Assembly (NCBI GenBank): GCA_008931825.1
Contig: QXVZ01023698.1
Location: forward strand, 1-29,052
DNA: 29,052 nucleotides
DNA from: Phallusia fumigata
Taxonomy: Eukaryota > Chordata > Ascidiacea > Phlebobranchia > Ascidiidae
Direction of reading: 5' to 3'
The first letter of the stretch is position 1. Each line of letters opens with the position of its first letter. Position numbers and translations under genes: made by a program. Below, piece by piece: positions 1 through 11,514 of the stretch. The notes under the pieces were generated by a model. It did not search any database and was not told the DNA's origin. It worked only from the letters and a program-made list of their open reading frames with translations.

Positions 1-1187
1 AGGGAACGCGATATGAAATGTACTTGAATCTTAGGCTATTTTTAAAATCAGCTTTTTGACAGCAAAATTAATAGTCGAAAACAAAGCGATTGTTACAGCC
101 AGATTGGAACACAACGTTTATGAACCGTCACTCTGACGTTGGTATTTGGTTTGACGTCTTTTAACAAAAACCAATGCAAAGTTGTTTTCTGGCGGCAAAT
201 TAACCGTGCATAACGGCCAGTTGAATTGCCAATTTAATTAAACTCCACCAGTAGTCCTGTACCTCTAACACAATATGTTGTTGCACCAGATTTAGGCTTT
301 TAGCACTGACCGTTTACCCATTTTCCACTGTTTGTGGCTGAAATTTATGCGTCTTTTTGTGCACAAGCCACAAATCCTACTTCCCTGGGAAAATGCGTCT
401 CACCATAGGGAATTTCCCAATCAGCAATACATTTGCTTCGAATTTTTGTAGAAATTTTAATTTAGGTATTTAGGACATATTTTGTTGAAACGCATTGGTT
501 TCAACGTTACACATTTTCCAGTTGTTTAATATATGTTGTTTTAAAAAATCTCCCATTTTGTTGCACATCAAACCAGGTCTGGTTAACAAAACTTTCAAGC
601 ATTCAGCAGCAGAGACTACTACGGTTTAGGGAAACTGGGAAAGGTCCGAAAAAAACGACAAGCTCAAAGTATACTGCTGTGTTCAGTTACTATTATCTAA
701 AAGTTCATGTCAATTATTGTCATATTTGTTAGGTTAAGTGCAGGATAATTTAAAGCAGCAAAAGCAAAAACATTTGCATGTGGTAATATTGCAACTTTAA
801 TAATCTTAATTCCACCAGCACATTTACAATAATATGGTTATGTTTCAAAAAACTTGTCACAAACAATAATAATGTGTTGCTCCTAGCAATACCGCAAATG
901 TGGCGTTGAGAAATCCAACTATCAAATATTGACACATATCAAATTATCAAATAGGTGGCATCACGATAAATCATTTGCATAAGGAAATGTCCTTCTTGGT
1001 ACTATAAGTGAAGAAGAAGGAGGAAGAAAAAAAGATAAATCAATGTAGGTACTCAGACTTATAAATATAAGAAAAGGTTGGCCCTGTCTGGACAAAACAT
1101 GACATGTTTTCGCTGGTTGCTAAAATATTTTTATTGAAACTTGACTAGATTACAAATTACAATTTTGAGGCTGTAAGGTTGTTCCTC
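1..1187. other. upstream non-coding region of gene 1
   Basis: No exon with convincing splice borders is visible here. The stretch holds the dispersed block at 109-203 (listed separately) and a purine-rich tract near 1009-1045. The promoter of gene 1 should lie in this interval, but I cannot point to a specific TATA box or start site. Confidence 0.5.
109..203 (+). repeat. dispersed CRE-like block, copy A
   Basis: About 95 bp here aligns, in the same orientation, to 23429-23527, with many shared words: CAACGTTTA, CGTCACT.TGACGT, TGGTT.GACGTCTTT, GTTGT.TTCTG and AATTAA. The core at 126-139 is nearly palindromic and carries TGACGT half-sites, and a GACGTC follows. It lies about 1 kb upstream of gene 1; the other copy lies about 450 bp upstream of gene 4. 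It could be an old transposon fragment or a shared regulatory block. Similarity is direct; the regulatory reading is inference. Confidence 0.6.
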
Positions 1188-4100
1188 ATGATGAGAGAGA
1201 AAGTAACATTTGTCTTACTTATGATGATGCTTCAAGCAGTAGCAGGTTAAAATTGGAATGTAATGCAACTTTGGAACTTGTCAAGAGTGTTGAATAATAT
1301 TTATGTGTAAACTATACAGCAGTTAACTATAATGTTGCATATTGATGTAATTTTTATGTATATGTTACCTACTTAAGTTCTTTAATGTGCTTTATAAAGG
1401 CAACGTTTAGTGGAGCTTTAGAAGCTACCCAATACCCTACTTTATAAGAACCTTTTCAATACAGGTCAAATCAACAGTTCATTTCTTCGACTGATCTCAG
1501 GATTCACTTCAACCAAACATCTCAAATACCCAAAAAGCAAATACTTGTCAGTGGCATTGGTTGAGGGTGTACTAGCACCTGGTGGCAGTTGCATTGTAAG
1601 TTGCTATGTGTTTATAAACACTCAACATTAACAGGTCCTATGCACTACTACTATGTTGTATGTTAGCGTTTTTAAACAAACTATTGGGAAAAGTATTTTT
1701 GCCATTTCCTGTTTNTGTCAGTGGCATTGGTTGAGGGTGTACTAGCACCTGGTGGCAGTTGCATTGTAAGTTGCTATGTGTTTATAAACACTCAACATTA
1801 ACAGGTCCTATGCACTACTACTATGTTGTATGTTAGCGTTTTTAAACAAACTATTGGGAAAAGTATTTTTGCCATTTCCTGTTTGACAAAAAAAAATTTC
1901 CAAACCACCAGTTAAAAAGTAGATGTTTTTGTGATTTTATAAAAACTTTGTAACAAAATGTTACATATTTTTACATTTGTTTAAAATGCTTTTAGATGTT
2001 GTGCCAAGACAGGCCTACAGTTCATCGTCAGGTTGTGTTTCTTGATGCTGAAGTGTCTTGTACAGGTGTTACAGCATTCAAGTGTTCAAACGTTTTGTTT
2101 GAGTGTACCCATATTGAATCTTCACCAAGCTACATTATTTTTATGCTGGTTGAAGGTTAGGCAATTGGCCATTGCTTAATTAAGTGTACCTTTTAGTTTT
2201 TTTTTAATTTGACAAAAGTATAACAAAGTATACAATACAATATACCCAACAGTTAATGTTGTAAATTTGTTGCATCTATGCAAATGCAATTGTACCTTGC
2301 TGAATTAATGCAATTAAATTATACAATACATTTTGCTAATCATACATAATTTTTTAGAATTATCGAAAAATCTGAGTGCTACAACAAAAGTAATTCCGTA
2401 TGCCAACTTTCCTATCACCGTTTCACCACCCACACATCTGGTTGCCTCATTTTATGAATGGCGAATTGACTGTCCTGTAAACCACTGCAGTTTCTTGTTA
2501 ACCATGAGAAACATTAAATATGAAATGAACAAGGAACACATTTTTGTAAGTATTTTTCGGATTGAAGTATAAAACTTGTTGAAATAAACAACCGAAAAGA
2601 TCTGTAATGATGAGGTTACATGGGTAAAAATAAACTTGTAACAGTTAAATGGAACTTTAGTTCAAATTAGGGTTGTCATTGTCACTAACATAGTGAACAA
2701 ACTGTTGTTTTTTTACAAAAGGTTTTATCAAAGAATGTCGATGGTTCTATCACATATTGCAATGAGTTTCCATCGCCGACCAACTATGTTCGATTGTCAA
2801 CAGAAGGAAAACATGCCTACATACAACTGCAAGTTAACTCGAAACATCCCAGAAACATGAGGCGTTTTCTTGCTTCAATTGATGCAGGTATGTTACCAGG
2901 AGCCGGGCATATATGGCAATACACATTACATACAGCTGAACATTAATATTTTCTTTGTGTAGCCAATTTTAGGAAATGTTCAATTTGATACCTGGGCTTG
3001 TACAAGTGAGCAATAATGGTAAATTAATTTTTTACTTGAGTCACAACTTTTGGCTGCATTCTGTTTATGCTGCAATCGCTGAAAATCGCAATAGTCAGTT
3101 TTTTTTGTTTAAGGTTCGCAACGATTAAAAATTAACTGGGGCAATGCAACAAACAGAAAAGTTAGTGATCTGGATTTATGTTTGGATGTTCTTTGCAGAT
3201 AAAATGTTATAGATGTAAGGATTTAACTCAGAAACTTCTGGTACGAGTGTATCCTAGACTGTTAATAGACAAACACCTAAACCCAAACTCCAAGTTGTGG
3301 TTGTTCTTTGCAGAATACGTCATACTTACAACCACACCAAGCATAATCAAGTCAAATGGGTAAAGATGATTTCTTAAATTATTCTTGCACTATTGTCCAC
3401 ATGAAGCTCTTTGGATGAGCCACTGAGGACAAATCGCAGACTATTTATGATTTGAATCTGTTTTTCTTACCCAGACCAACTATTCCCCCCAAACGTTTGC
3501 CGATGCAGGTTGAACTGCAACTGTACGAATCCAACTTGGTGTCACGTGTTTCCGCCCATTCATACTTGAACGGGACAAGTATAATTTATGCAAGAGTTAG
3601 CCTCTCAACCTCGCAGTATGATGACACCTATCTCCAGGTGTGTTGTGGTAATTCGAATGCGGTTTTGGTCACCTAAACCTCACAAAGTCGTCCTTGTTTA
3701 AAAATACTGTAAAAGTTTGTCTCTCGTTTCGACGTTTTGTAAAACCGCTAGGTCGCACTGTCGCGGCTAAAAAGCGCTTAAAAGCTTCGAACATAATATA
3801 GTTTTGAACTCTGTAAAACTCTCGGCTTATAAAGCAAAGTGGGCCAGCCTGTAGCCCAAACTGTCGCAATGTAGAAGATGCTATTTTTGTCGGCTCATCC
3901 GTTTTTCTGTTGTGTTTTGTTTCCGCACATTCAACAAAGGGGGTTTTACCCGCATACTATCATTCAAATCGGTTTTCGGTAATATTACTTTTACATCTAT
4001 CGTTTTTTTCTTGCATCACAGTAGTATTTAGATAAGGCACTAAAAATTGTAAAATCAAACCGTTTCTTGTCACCACCTAACCTAAAGGTATTCTTTGGCA

Positions 4101-6750
4101 GATCGAACAATGTTGGATTGATTTGGAGTCCCGTAGAAATTCCATTCAAGTTCGGCTTGCTAATAGGTTTGTTTCATTTGTTTTTAATTCTACACCTTTG
4201 CTGTTTATATCGACATGTTGTAGATGTGATGGTTCGACCAAGATCGAAAATTCGAAAGGGAACCCCTCGTTGACTGTAATTGGGCTTCAGCCATTTGACT
4301 TTATCCAAACTATGGACTCAATCAGTTACGTCACAGTGACGTGCAAGGCTCTGGTTTGTCTTGAAACTGGAGGAACAAAATGCGAGGTAACTGATAACTT
4401 TACTTTAGTAGACGTTGTTACTTTTACCATATGTTGGACGAACGTCATTTCGAAATAGCTGTAAGGCTTGAGTGTCTTTGTTATATTATTGTCGTAGGTT
4501 ATGTATATTTTGCAGTGATCGATACCTTTGCCTGTCTAATATCCCCAGTCAAACTCGTTGTGAACCAACCATTTTCCACATGATTAAAAATAAAGAACAA
4601 CTTACTGATTTTCTAAAAATAATATTTTATCACATTTTTTCCAGACAAACTGTTTTCTTAGCGCTCAAACTGTGCAAGCAACCGCAAACATCACACAAAT
4701 AAGTAAACTGCTGGTTCAAAACGCAAGGCGATGTAAGGTAGGCTACACCCCAAGCATGTCGTTGTGAAAAGTTTTTTGGATAGTGAGTCATCTTTGTATC
4801 AGCAAACTCCTTTTATCGTGTAACTGTAGATGATAAACTGGACTATGCGCCCAAATCAAACACATACTAGGTCAAACAAGGAGGTTTCATTTTAAACAAA
4901 AAACGCAGTGATATATTGTTAGATCAATTTTCGACCTTTTAAGGCAACGTACCAAACGGAAAATAGCGTAACTATGAACTTACTTTTGGCTACATAAGTT
5001 TTTATTGTTGTATTTTATATATTTAAACGTTTACATTCATAACACAGTTTTGTTTGTCCCTGACAGGAAAATTTGGAAGGCTGTTCGGACCGTTGTGAAG
5101 CTAACACAAAAAATGTCACGTGTCTTTGTGAGGAAAGTCGCGTTCTTGACCACGATGGAAAAAAATGTCGAGCCATCGTCATGTCAACTACATACATGAC
5201 AAGTAAATTTATAACGTCATCATCGGTATTCAATCAAGTGTTTTAAACAAAACCGCATGTAAATTTTTGATTGTGTCATACGGTCGTACCTTATCCAATA
5301 TCCACAAACCCAAAATGTAATATGTGATAGTAACGCTGTCTAAAATTTAGTTAATTTATGTATTATTATTTTTTTAATTTAAACTTTTGTATTATATAGG
5401 TCCGCCTTTCTCGTTTCAAAATAATGTTTCAAGCAATGTGGGAATACCAACAGCTCCCATCGAATACAACGAATCACAATCCAATATGACTAAAAACAAA
5501 GGTGACACTGTTGATCAACCCAACGAGTCTGCCCAACTCTTTACATCATATCAGCTTTATTATGCTAAGACCAGTGTTTCATACCGGAACGGAACGAAAA
5601 GAAATAACGTTATTCGGTCTGAGCAATTTATTTATTTCGGTATTTCGTTCCGGTACCGATATTTTTATTTCGTTCCGGTCTGACCGAAACAAAATTATAA
5701 CGGTATTTTTTCGGTATTTCGGTCTGTTTTTCTTGTCGAATCTAATTAACTGCAGTGTAAACAAACTCTCAACCGAACGAAGTAAGCAAGTTGCAACACG
5801 AAAAGATTGTTGTTTGGTGGTTATTACGTCACATAACATTTAACATTATCGGAGCATTCGGGATAAAATAAACACAAGGATAATGTTAGGTATCAAACAC
5901 GAAATTTCAAGCAACTCCTTCGTGTTATATGTCAAGACCGAAAAACCGGAATAAAAAATAGTGGTATTTCGTTCCGTTCCGGTATTTTGATTTTTTTTAT
6001 TTCGTTATTTCGTTCCGGTAATTGGACCAAAATTTATTTATTTCGTTCCGTTCCGTTCCGGTATGAAATACTGGCTAAGACATGCATCAACAAAGATTCC
6101 AAATCTAAAAATTTTGTGGGGACCACTTTGTTTCGGCATGAAGAAACATTTCATGGATAGATTGCGTATCCATGAGATACAATGTAATGTATTAAATATA
6201 AATTTCCTTTGAAGTTGCTTGTAATGTATGTGGAATTGCAGTATGGTGAAAGCCACCCTTCTATTTAAAACTGAATTTTGTGTGCTTGCCAATGTTGCAA
6301 TCAAGGTGATGAGAATTCAAATGCAACAACAGGTTTCACCATGTCAATATAACTTGCCTACTTGTGGTTTTTGGGTGTTGGTTGATGTTTGTTGACTTTG
6401 TCAGCTCGAAGCGGGACATACACCACCAACCATTGCATTTCGTAAATAAGTAAATAAATGTTTTGCAGGCTGCCTTGAGGTTAAACACTACTTGGTACAG
6501 AGGTTAGATTCTAATGAATCTATTGATCTTGATTAGGGCAGTTTAACGAAACACTCCATTTGGCAGTACTAACCCTTTCATGTGACCAATATTAGTGTTT
6601 TTTTGGCTTTTTATTCTTTTTTCTTTCACAGAAAATCAAATACACAACAAAGATGAATATGGCGCATCGTACGAGACTTTGCTCATCTGCCTATTCAGCA
6701 TCTTATTATTTATTATTTTAGTGTTAGTGGTGTGCTGTATAAGAAAATAA
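1188..6750 (+). CDS. gene 1: CUB-ZP-EGF single-pass membrane protein
   Basis: Split gene. Exons with matching phases: 1188-1245 (signal peptide, REKVTFVLLMMMLQAVA), 1465-1595, 1996-2155, 2358-2545, 2722-2887, an unresolved stretch near 3114-3360, 3440-3637, 4102-4166, 4224-4386, 4645-4737, 5067-5202, 5400-5501, 6632-6750. Exons 2-3 encode a Cys-containing module I do not recognise. Exons 4-5 look like a CUB domain (ASFYEWRIDCP at its start, RRFLASIDA at its end). The 3440-4737 exons match a ZP domain (QVELQLYES, then IYARVSL, then QCWIDLES, then a FDFIQTMDS...VTVTC ZP-C core). A six-Cys EGF follows, its first Cys contributed by the 4737 exon. Then come a Ser/Thr/Asn-rich stalk, one TM helix (LLICLFSILLFIILVLVV) and the tail CCIRK. 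CUB plus ZP recalls CUZD1/DMBT1-type proteins, but EGF after ZP is unusual. Probably a cell-surface recognition or matrix protein; the partner is unknown. Confidence 0.75.
1546..1884. other. exact 169-bp duplication around a single n (assembly join)
   Basis: Bases 1546-1714 and 1716-1884 read the same, separated by one n at 1715. The unit contains the last ~50 bp of gene 1 exon 2, its GT donor and the start of the intron. Two identical copies meeting exactly at an n, in a genome where real duplicates here are diverged, is what an unmerged overlap between two contigs or reads gives. The true locus most likely has one copy, so the second exon fragment should not be annotated as a separate exon. 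Confidence 0.85.
3114..3439 (+). other. unresolved ZP-N start of gene 1
   Basis: Gene 2 has one 314-nt exon for this part of the protein. In gene 1 only its 3' half (3440-3637) aligns clearly, starting at TIYDLNLFF after a CAG acceptor at 3439. Upstream lie a possible exon starting at 3114 (after TTTAAG) with SQRLKINWGNATNRK, and two similar GTTCTTTGCAG acceptors, the second followed by an open stretch ending at a GTAAAG donor. I could not join them in one frame without a stop. Either small extra introns or decay of this exon explains it. Confidence 0.4.
5564..6081. mobile_element. hAT-type MITE with perfect 8-bp target duplication
   Basis: The element body is 5572-6073 (502 bp). It begins CAGTGTTTCATACCGGAACG and ends with the inverse (CGGTATGAAATACTG), so it has terminal inverted repeats of about 25-30 bp. 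The 8 bp GCTAAGAC flank it on both sides (5564-5571 and 6074-6081). CAGTG termini and an 8-bp duplication are the hAT signature. It has no transposase reading frame, so it is non-autonomous. Internally it is rich in repeats of the TTTCGTTCCGG type. It sits in the intron between the stalk and TM exons of gene 1, about 70 bp after the stalk exon. Confidence 0.92.
6100..6300. repeat. dispersed repeat, copy A (gene 1 last intron)
   Basis: This stretch shares scattered blocks with 15985-16190: TGTGGGGACC at the start and, about 120 bp on, TATGGTGAAAGCCACCCTTC (exact in both), with a similar GGAAT preceding it and CTTGCCA following. Spacing is roughly conserved, so both are probably copies of one old interspersed element. 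Ends and class are not clear. Confidence 0.6.
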
Positions 6751-6880
6751 TGCTGTGTTGGTGATTCTTTGCCTTCTGTCCATGGCCTTGTGTAACCGTC
6801 TGCATTTATTTTTTACACTACTAAACTTTTTTCAAAATTCAGCAGTAAATATCATCCGGAAAAATTACCAAGTGTATATG

Positions 6881-6886
6881 AATAAA
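6881..6886 (+). terminator. AATAAA poly(A) signal of gene 1
   Basis: AATAAA lies 131 bp after the TAA stop of gene 1, the first canonical signal in the 3' flank. It fits a short 3' UTR ending around 6900-6910. Confidence 0.55.
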
Positions 6887-6910
6887 AAGGAGTAAAAGTT
6901 CTGGATCAAC

Positions 6911-7405
6911 TGCCTTTATTCGAACGTTTTGCGGTTTACTTGCACTGGGTTATTACCTACTAAATTTTCTGAAAGTTGTTGCAATAGGTAAATACTTCTT
7001 TTACTGGTAAACAGGCAGGGGTCGTTTCGCCATCATTCGTGACGACAGTCTTTGCATTGCGCTATCATACTTTTGCTTAATGATTTGCAACAAGTGTCGT
7101 AGAAGAAAGCAGCAAACTTGAGCATGAGTATTTTAATCACTGTTCCTCGAAAATGTGTTATTGTTTGTTTCCCGCCTAGTAAACCTGTTAATTGGCAAGT
7201 TTTGTGGGACAGTATGACATACAGGAGCATAATTTGACATTAAACTATTGAATGAATGTAATAGGTCCTGTAAAAGAACAACGGAAAAAGTCAGGGTTTA
7301 TATCGTGATTGGACAAATTCTGTTGTATACTTGATATAAACTGAGTCTTGTGCTGTGCAGAAAGAGTGCCAAGACGATTTTTTAGAATACGTTTATTCTG
7401 TTGCG
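6911..7405. other. intergenic region between genes 1 and 2
   Basis: About 500 bp with no exon that I can support. The promoter and possibly a 5' UTR exon of gene 2 should be here. A CAG at 7359-7361 after a pyrimidine-poor run is only a weak acceptor candidate. Confidence 0.4.
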
Positions 7406-10400
7406 ATGTTGACTGTTTTGTTTACTTTGTCACTTCTTACGTTTTAGAACGCAATTCCGCTGAATGTAACACAAAGTGGTGAGTATCACATATGAGTAGT
7501 TCTTTTGTGGCCCCTGTTTTCACTGGGTTTGCTAGCGGCTTGTAGACTTAAAACCTTATAATGTTACAACTGATCCAATGATTTTTCTAAGGTTGTTTAC
7601 CCACGTCCCCCTGGTTTACTAATCTTTGATCAATATCAGGTGAAATCCGGAGTTCATTTATTCGACTCATCTCCGGATTCTCCTCGACCAAACACGTTGC
7701 ATTTCCAGAAAGCAAATATCAAACCATTGCTTTGGTTGATGGTGCGTTAGCGTCCGGCGGAAATTGCACGGTAAGTTACAAAATAACGAATGCAATTCGA
7801 GTTGTTGCAAACGCCTTGCATTCGTATGAGGTCGCCGAGCTGAATAGGAACAGCACATCAAAAGTGCGTTGCTTTGCCAACTAAGGGTTAAAGCAACACT
7901 AGCATTGTGTTTCATAAAATTTTTACGATGCTGTAATTATCCAACCCCATAAATCGTCAATACCGTGAGTGTTTGCATTAATGGGAAAAGCTGTAGTGGT
8001 GTTACTGTGTACACAAAAAAGTGTAAAAGTCACAGTATGTGTTGACGCTTTTAAAAGTCACCTAAGTGGTAATGATTGTGAATCTTCAATAAGCGACTAA
8101 GTTTACACAACAATCGCAGGTAACCTGCATGGAGCGACCTCAGGTAAAAGTTTTGTACGTCAGTACAGCAGTTACCTGTTCGGGTGTTGTGCCATTTCAG
8201 TGTTCAAACGTTTCTCTTACGTGTTTTTTTAACCAAAGAGTTCCAAACTACGCCATCTTTATGCTTGTTGCAGGTGAGTGCACCCGCGTTTTGCTTTCGA
8301 CTGTTTTTGGTAAATCTCATTGCTAAGGTAACTTAACATCAAAGACTTTTTTGAGTATAATTTATTGACGCGAATATTACTTTAATTATTCCATGATAAA
8401 AAATCATCAATTGTTGATGTTTATATTTAGAACTTTCAGAGACATCAAACAAAACATGTAAAGTCATTCCTTATAAAAACCTTCCCACCACGGTATCAGC
8501 ACCATTGCAGTTGGTTGCTTCTTTCTATGAATGGAGAATCGACTGTCCAATTAACAACTGCTCTTTCATGTTTACCATGAGAAATATAAACCACGACGCA
8601 GACAACGAGCACTTATTTGTAAGTTGTGACTGCCGTATTTTTATTACCAATAGCCACACTGGTTACCAGTATATTTACTGTCTTTCGTGGCGAAAACTAG
8701 TCAACTATATGGGTAGGCTATCTCAAACAACATGTACGTTAATCCGGGTGTCATATTCATCAGCACTCGGGAGCACAGGTAGATTGACACAAGCATTCAT
8801 GCGAACTTCCCTACATGCGTTTTCTTTGAGAAACAAAAAGTTTTACAAACTATTAAGCACCAAAGTAAGAGAGAACTGGGATAACTCTCGCCAAATACTT
8901 GTGGCGTGACAGAAACTTCACCGCGTGGTACAAATTGGTAAAGTAATGCAAATATCAATTTCTACGTAAAAAGGGAAATGTTGTTAAATAGAGCAGATAT
9001 TAACAAGTACAACTAAATCACGCGCGAGAAACCAAATCATTCGTTTACGAATCTCTCGTAAGTGCGCATAAGATTTTTATGGGCAGGAAATTTCAAATTA
9101 TTATATGGAGGCAACTTTTCACCTTTACATTAATAACGTTAACCCAAAAAGTAGCGCAAAATAGGGTTTCACAATATTTGTGGTACATTTACGGAGCTAT
9201 GTACGACAGGTCAGAGGAAACGACATTTATAAACACACTAATTCTCAAAGGCGTGATTAAATTGTGTCTTTGTAAACTTCACAACGAAAGGGGTTACATC
9301 ACATGTCATATTAACATGGTTTTGCGTTAAACAAGGTTGTGGCAAAAACTGCTGATGGATCTCTGTCGTATTGCAACGAGTTTTCATCTCCCACAAGCTT
9401 CGTTAAGTTTACAATTGCAGGCAAATACGCCTCCATACAGCTGCAAGTTGTTTCCAAACGCCCCTCCGTTAAAACACGATTCCTGGCTGAAGTTGACGCA
9501 GGTACGTGATACATGAAGTTGCCAATAATGTAGATCAGTGCTCCGCAACCGATGTGCCGAGAAGATGCTAGGTGTGCCACAATGTTTCAGCAAACTTTTT
9601 TTGGAAACAAAAATATTTTATCCCAGGCCAATTTGAACGCTATACAACAAATAGGCAATAGGACAACACAAATTGTAGTTAAACTACACAGTGTGCATTC
9701 ATGTTGTTTTATAACGTCACGTCATAGTAGAAAATTTTTCGCAAAGGTAAGTGAAAATATTGCGGAGCACTGATGTAGATGGGTATTTTGTGGTTGTACT
9801 GATTGTTTAATTCCAAATTGCACGTTTACGTTAACAAAAAGTTTTATCGCAGATTACCGCTTGTCTCACAGATCCAGACGAAACAGCAAAGATTTCATGC
9901 GTGTACAAACGAATGAAAACATTACGCGGTATTCTATTAACTTGATTAGTAATAACGATTATGCAAACTTTGTCTTTAATATGAAACTGTTCAGATCGAA
10001 AATCGCCAATGAACATTTGCCAAGAAAAGTGGATTTGCAATTATTCGAAGACGACTTGGTGACACACATTTCCACCAATTCAAACTTATACCACTTTAGC
10101 ACAATGCATGTTAAAGTGTTACTTCTTACTTCGAACCGCGACGAACTAAACGACACTAGCCTTCAAGTAAATAGTGACAAATTGATTTCGTCTTTAAAAA
10201 TTTTCTCCGAACAGCTAGAACTCTGCAACCAGGTCTGTCACTCAATTGGAAGTTAATTGAAATAAAGAAACCACATTTTTTGTGTTAAGTAAAATGCGTT
10301 GATTCGCAAACTGCAAAATTTTGAGGTTCTATGAACTGCACGTTGTACTCACCAAAACTTCGATAAGCGTTACTTATACAAGCTACACATAAACATTACA

Positions 10401-11514
10401 ACTATCTAAGAAAGTGTTACTACCTTTTGTACGAAGGTCACAGAATGTTGGTTGAATGTGGAGTCTAACGGAAGTGAAACTCTAATCCCATTAATAACCA
10501 GGTACTGACACAACAAAGTTTAATGCAGGCCAATAACATATGTCGTTAGTTTACATTGTTTTACTTTCGTCAGGTCATTACAATTCGAACGTATGGATCC
10601 GACTGCAACCAGTTTTCAACCTTTTGAAAAATTTCGCACAATGGACGCAGTTGATCACGTGGCCGTCACGTGCAATGCTGACGATTGTGATTGGTCTATG
10701 AACAAGGAAAGCGAGGTTACTGAATGTGGTCATGTAATATATTAATCATTTATTACCACATAGAAACAACAGCACAAAAATGACTTACCTGGCTTACAAG
10801 TTTATACAGGTTTTCGTAACTTACGTTTTACGCAGAATTTCTGTTATTGGAAGTCGGAAATTGTGCAGGCATCAAAAAACATTACATATATCACTAAGCT
10901 TCTGCTTCATAACGCAAAACGATGCAAGGTAAAAATAACTTTGTTTCTTACTTTGTCCAAAATAATGATGGTTATATTTAAATTTTATTGGCAGCGTCTG
11001 TGTTTTGGCTGTAATTTATTTACACGACTGAATGGTTTGTGGCCACCAAGATGTCAAAGTTAAGTAGATTGGACGGGGGAGGACACTTGCCAAATGGCCT
11101 AATTAGCTCATTTGAGCTTGACCAATAGTCAATGCAAAAAAACCTGATCTTGATTCGTAGTTGGCAGCGTGATGCCTAAACGGGGTAAAAATAAATTAGG
11201 CAAACTGGTCAACAACAGATAAATAATAGAGTGTATCTTTAAAATCTGATGAAACAAAATTGTTACGTTTGAAAGCTTTAGGCTAAACTTGAAAAATTGG
11301 GAATGGAAAACGGCAAAATGAACTCACTAGGTTATTTAAAATCGGACAACGTTTGACCCATAGAAGTTTTGTGGTAATATCGTGTCAACAAATACATTTA
11401 TTGTTTCAGAAACATACGGAAGGCTGTTCAGATCGCTGTGAGGCTAGCACTAAAAATGTCACGTGTTTATGCGATGAAGACCGCGTTCTTGGAAACGACA
11501 GAAAAACATGCTAG
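7406..11514 (+). CDS. gene 2: CUB-ZP-EGF paralogue without membrane anchor
   Basis: Tandem paralogue of gene 1. Exons: a start segment 7406-7478, then 7640-7770, 8120-8273, 8431-8618, 9336-9501, 9853-10166, 10437-10501, 10574-10715, 10836-10928, 11410-11514. Several lengths equal gene 1 exactly (131, 188, 166, 65, 93), with the same phases. The product has the unrecognised N-terminal module, CUB (ASFYEWRIDCP ... TRFLAEVDA), a basic linker with RSRR (a furin-type motif), ZP (HVKVLLLTSN, ECWLNVES, FEKFRTMDAVDHVAVTC) and a complete six-Cys EGF. TAG follows the sixth Cys directly, so stalk and TM are absent and no TM exon is seen downstream. The 5' segment reads MLTVLFTLSLLTF, TAG, NAIPLNVTQS in one frame: a signal peptide broken by a stop, unless TTTTAG at 7442-7447 is really an acceptor. 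It is either a secreted paralogue or a young pseudogene; the intact remaining exons favour a functional or recently functional gene. Confidence 0.7.
8619..9335 (+). other. large intron of gene 2
   Basis: This 717-bp intron splits the CUB domain at the same place as in gene 1, where the intron is only 176 bp. Its extra length has no recognisable transposon ends, reading frame or tandem repeat. Confidence 0.5.
9528..9780. mobile_element. short hAT MITE with perfect 8-bp target duplication
   Basis: The body is 9536-9772 (237 bp), starting CAGTGCTCCGCAA and ending TTGCGGAGCACTG, an exact 13-bp inverted pair. ATGTAGAT occurs directly outside both ends (9528-9535 and 9773-9780). These are hAT features. 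It carries no transposase and is unrelated by sequence to the MITE at 5572-6073. It lies in the intron between the CUB and ZP exons of gene 2, 34 bp past the donor. Confidence 0.93.

Noticed and set aside
3669-3869. Minus-strand frame in the intron of gene 1
   Set aside because: Composition is non-coding and it has no recognisable motif; it is intronic DNA between 3637 and 4102.
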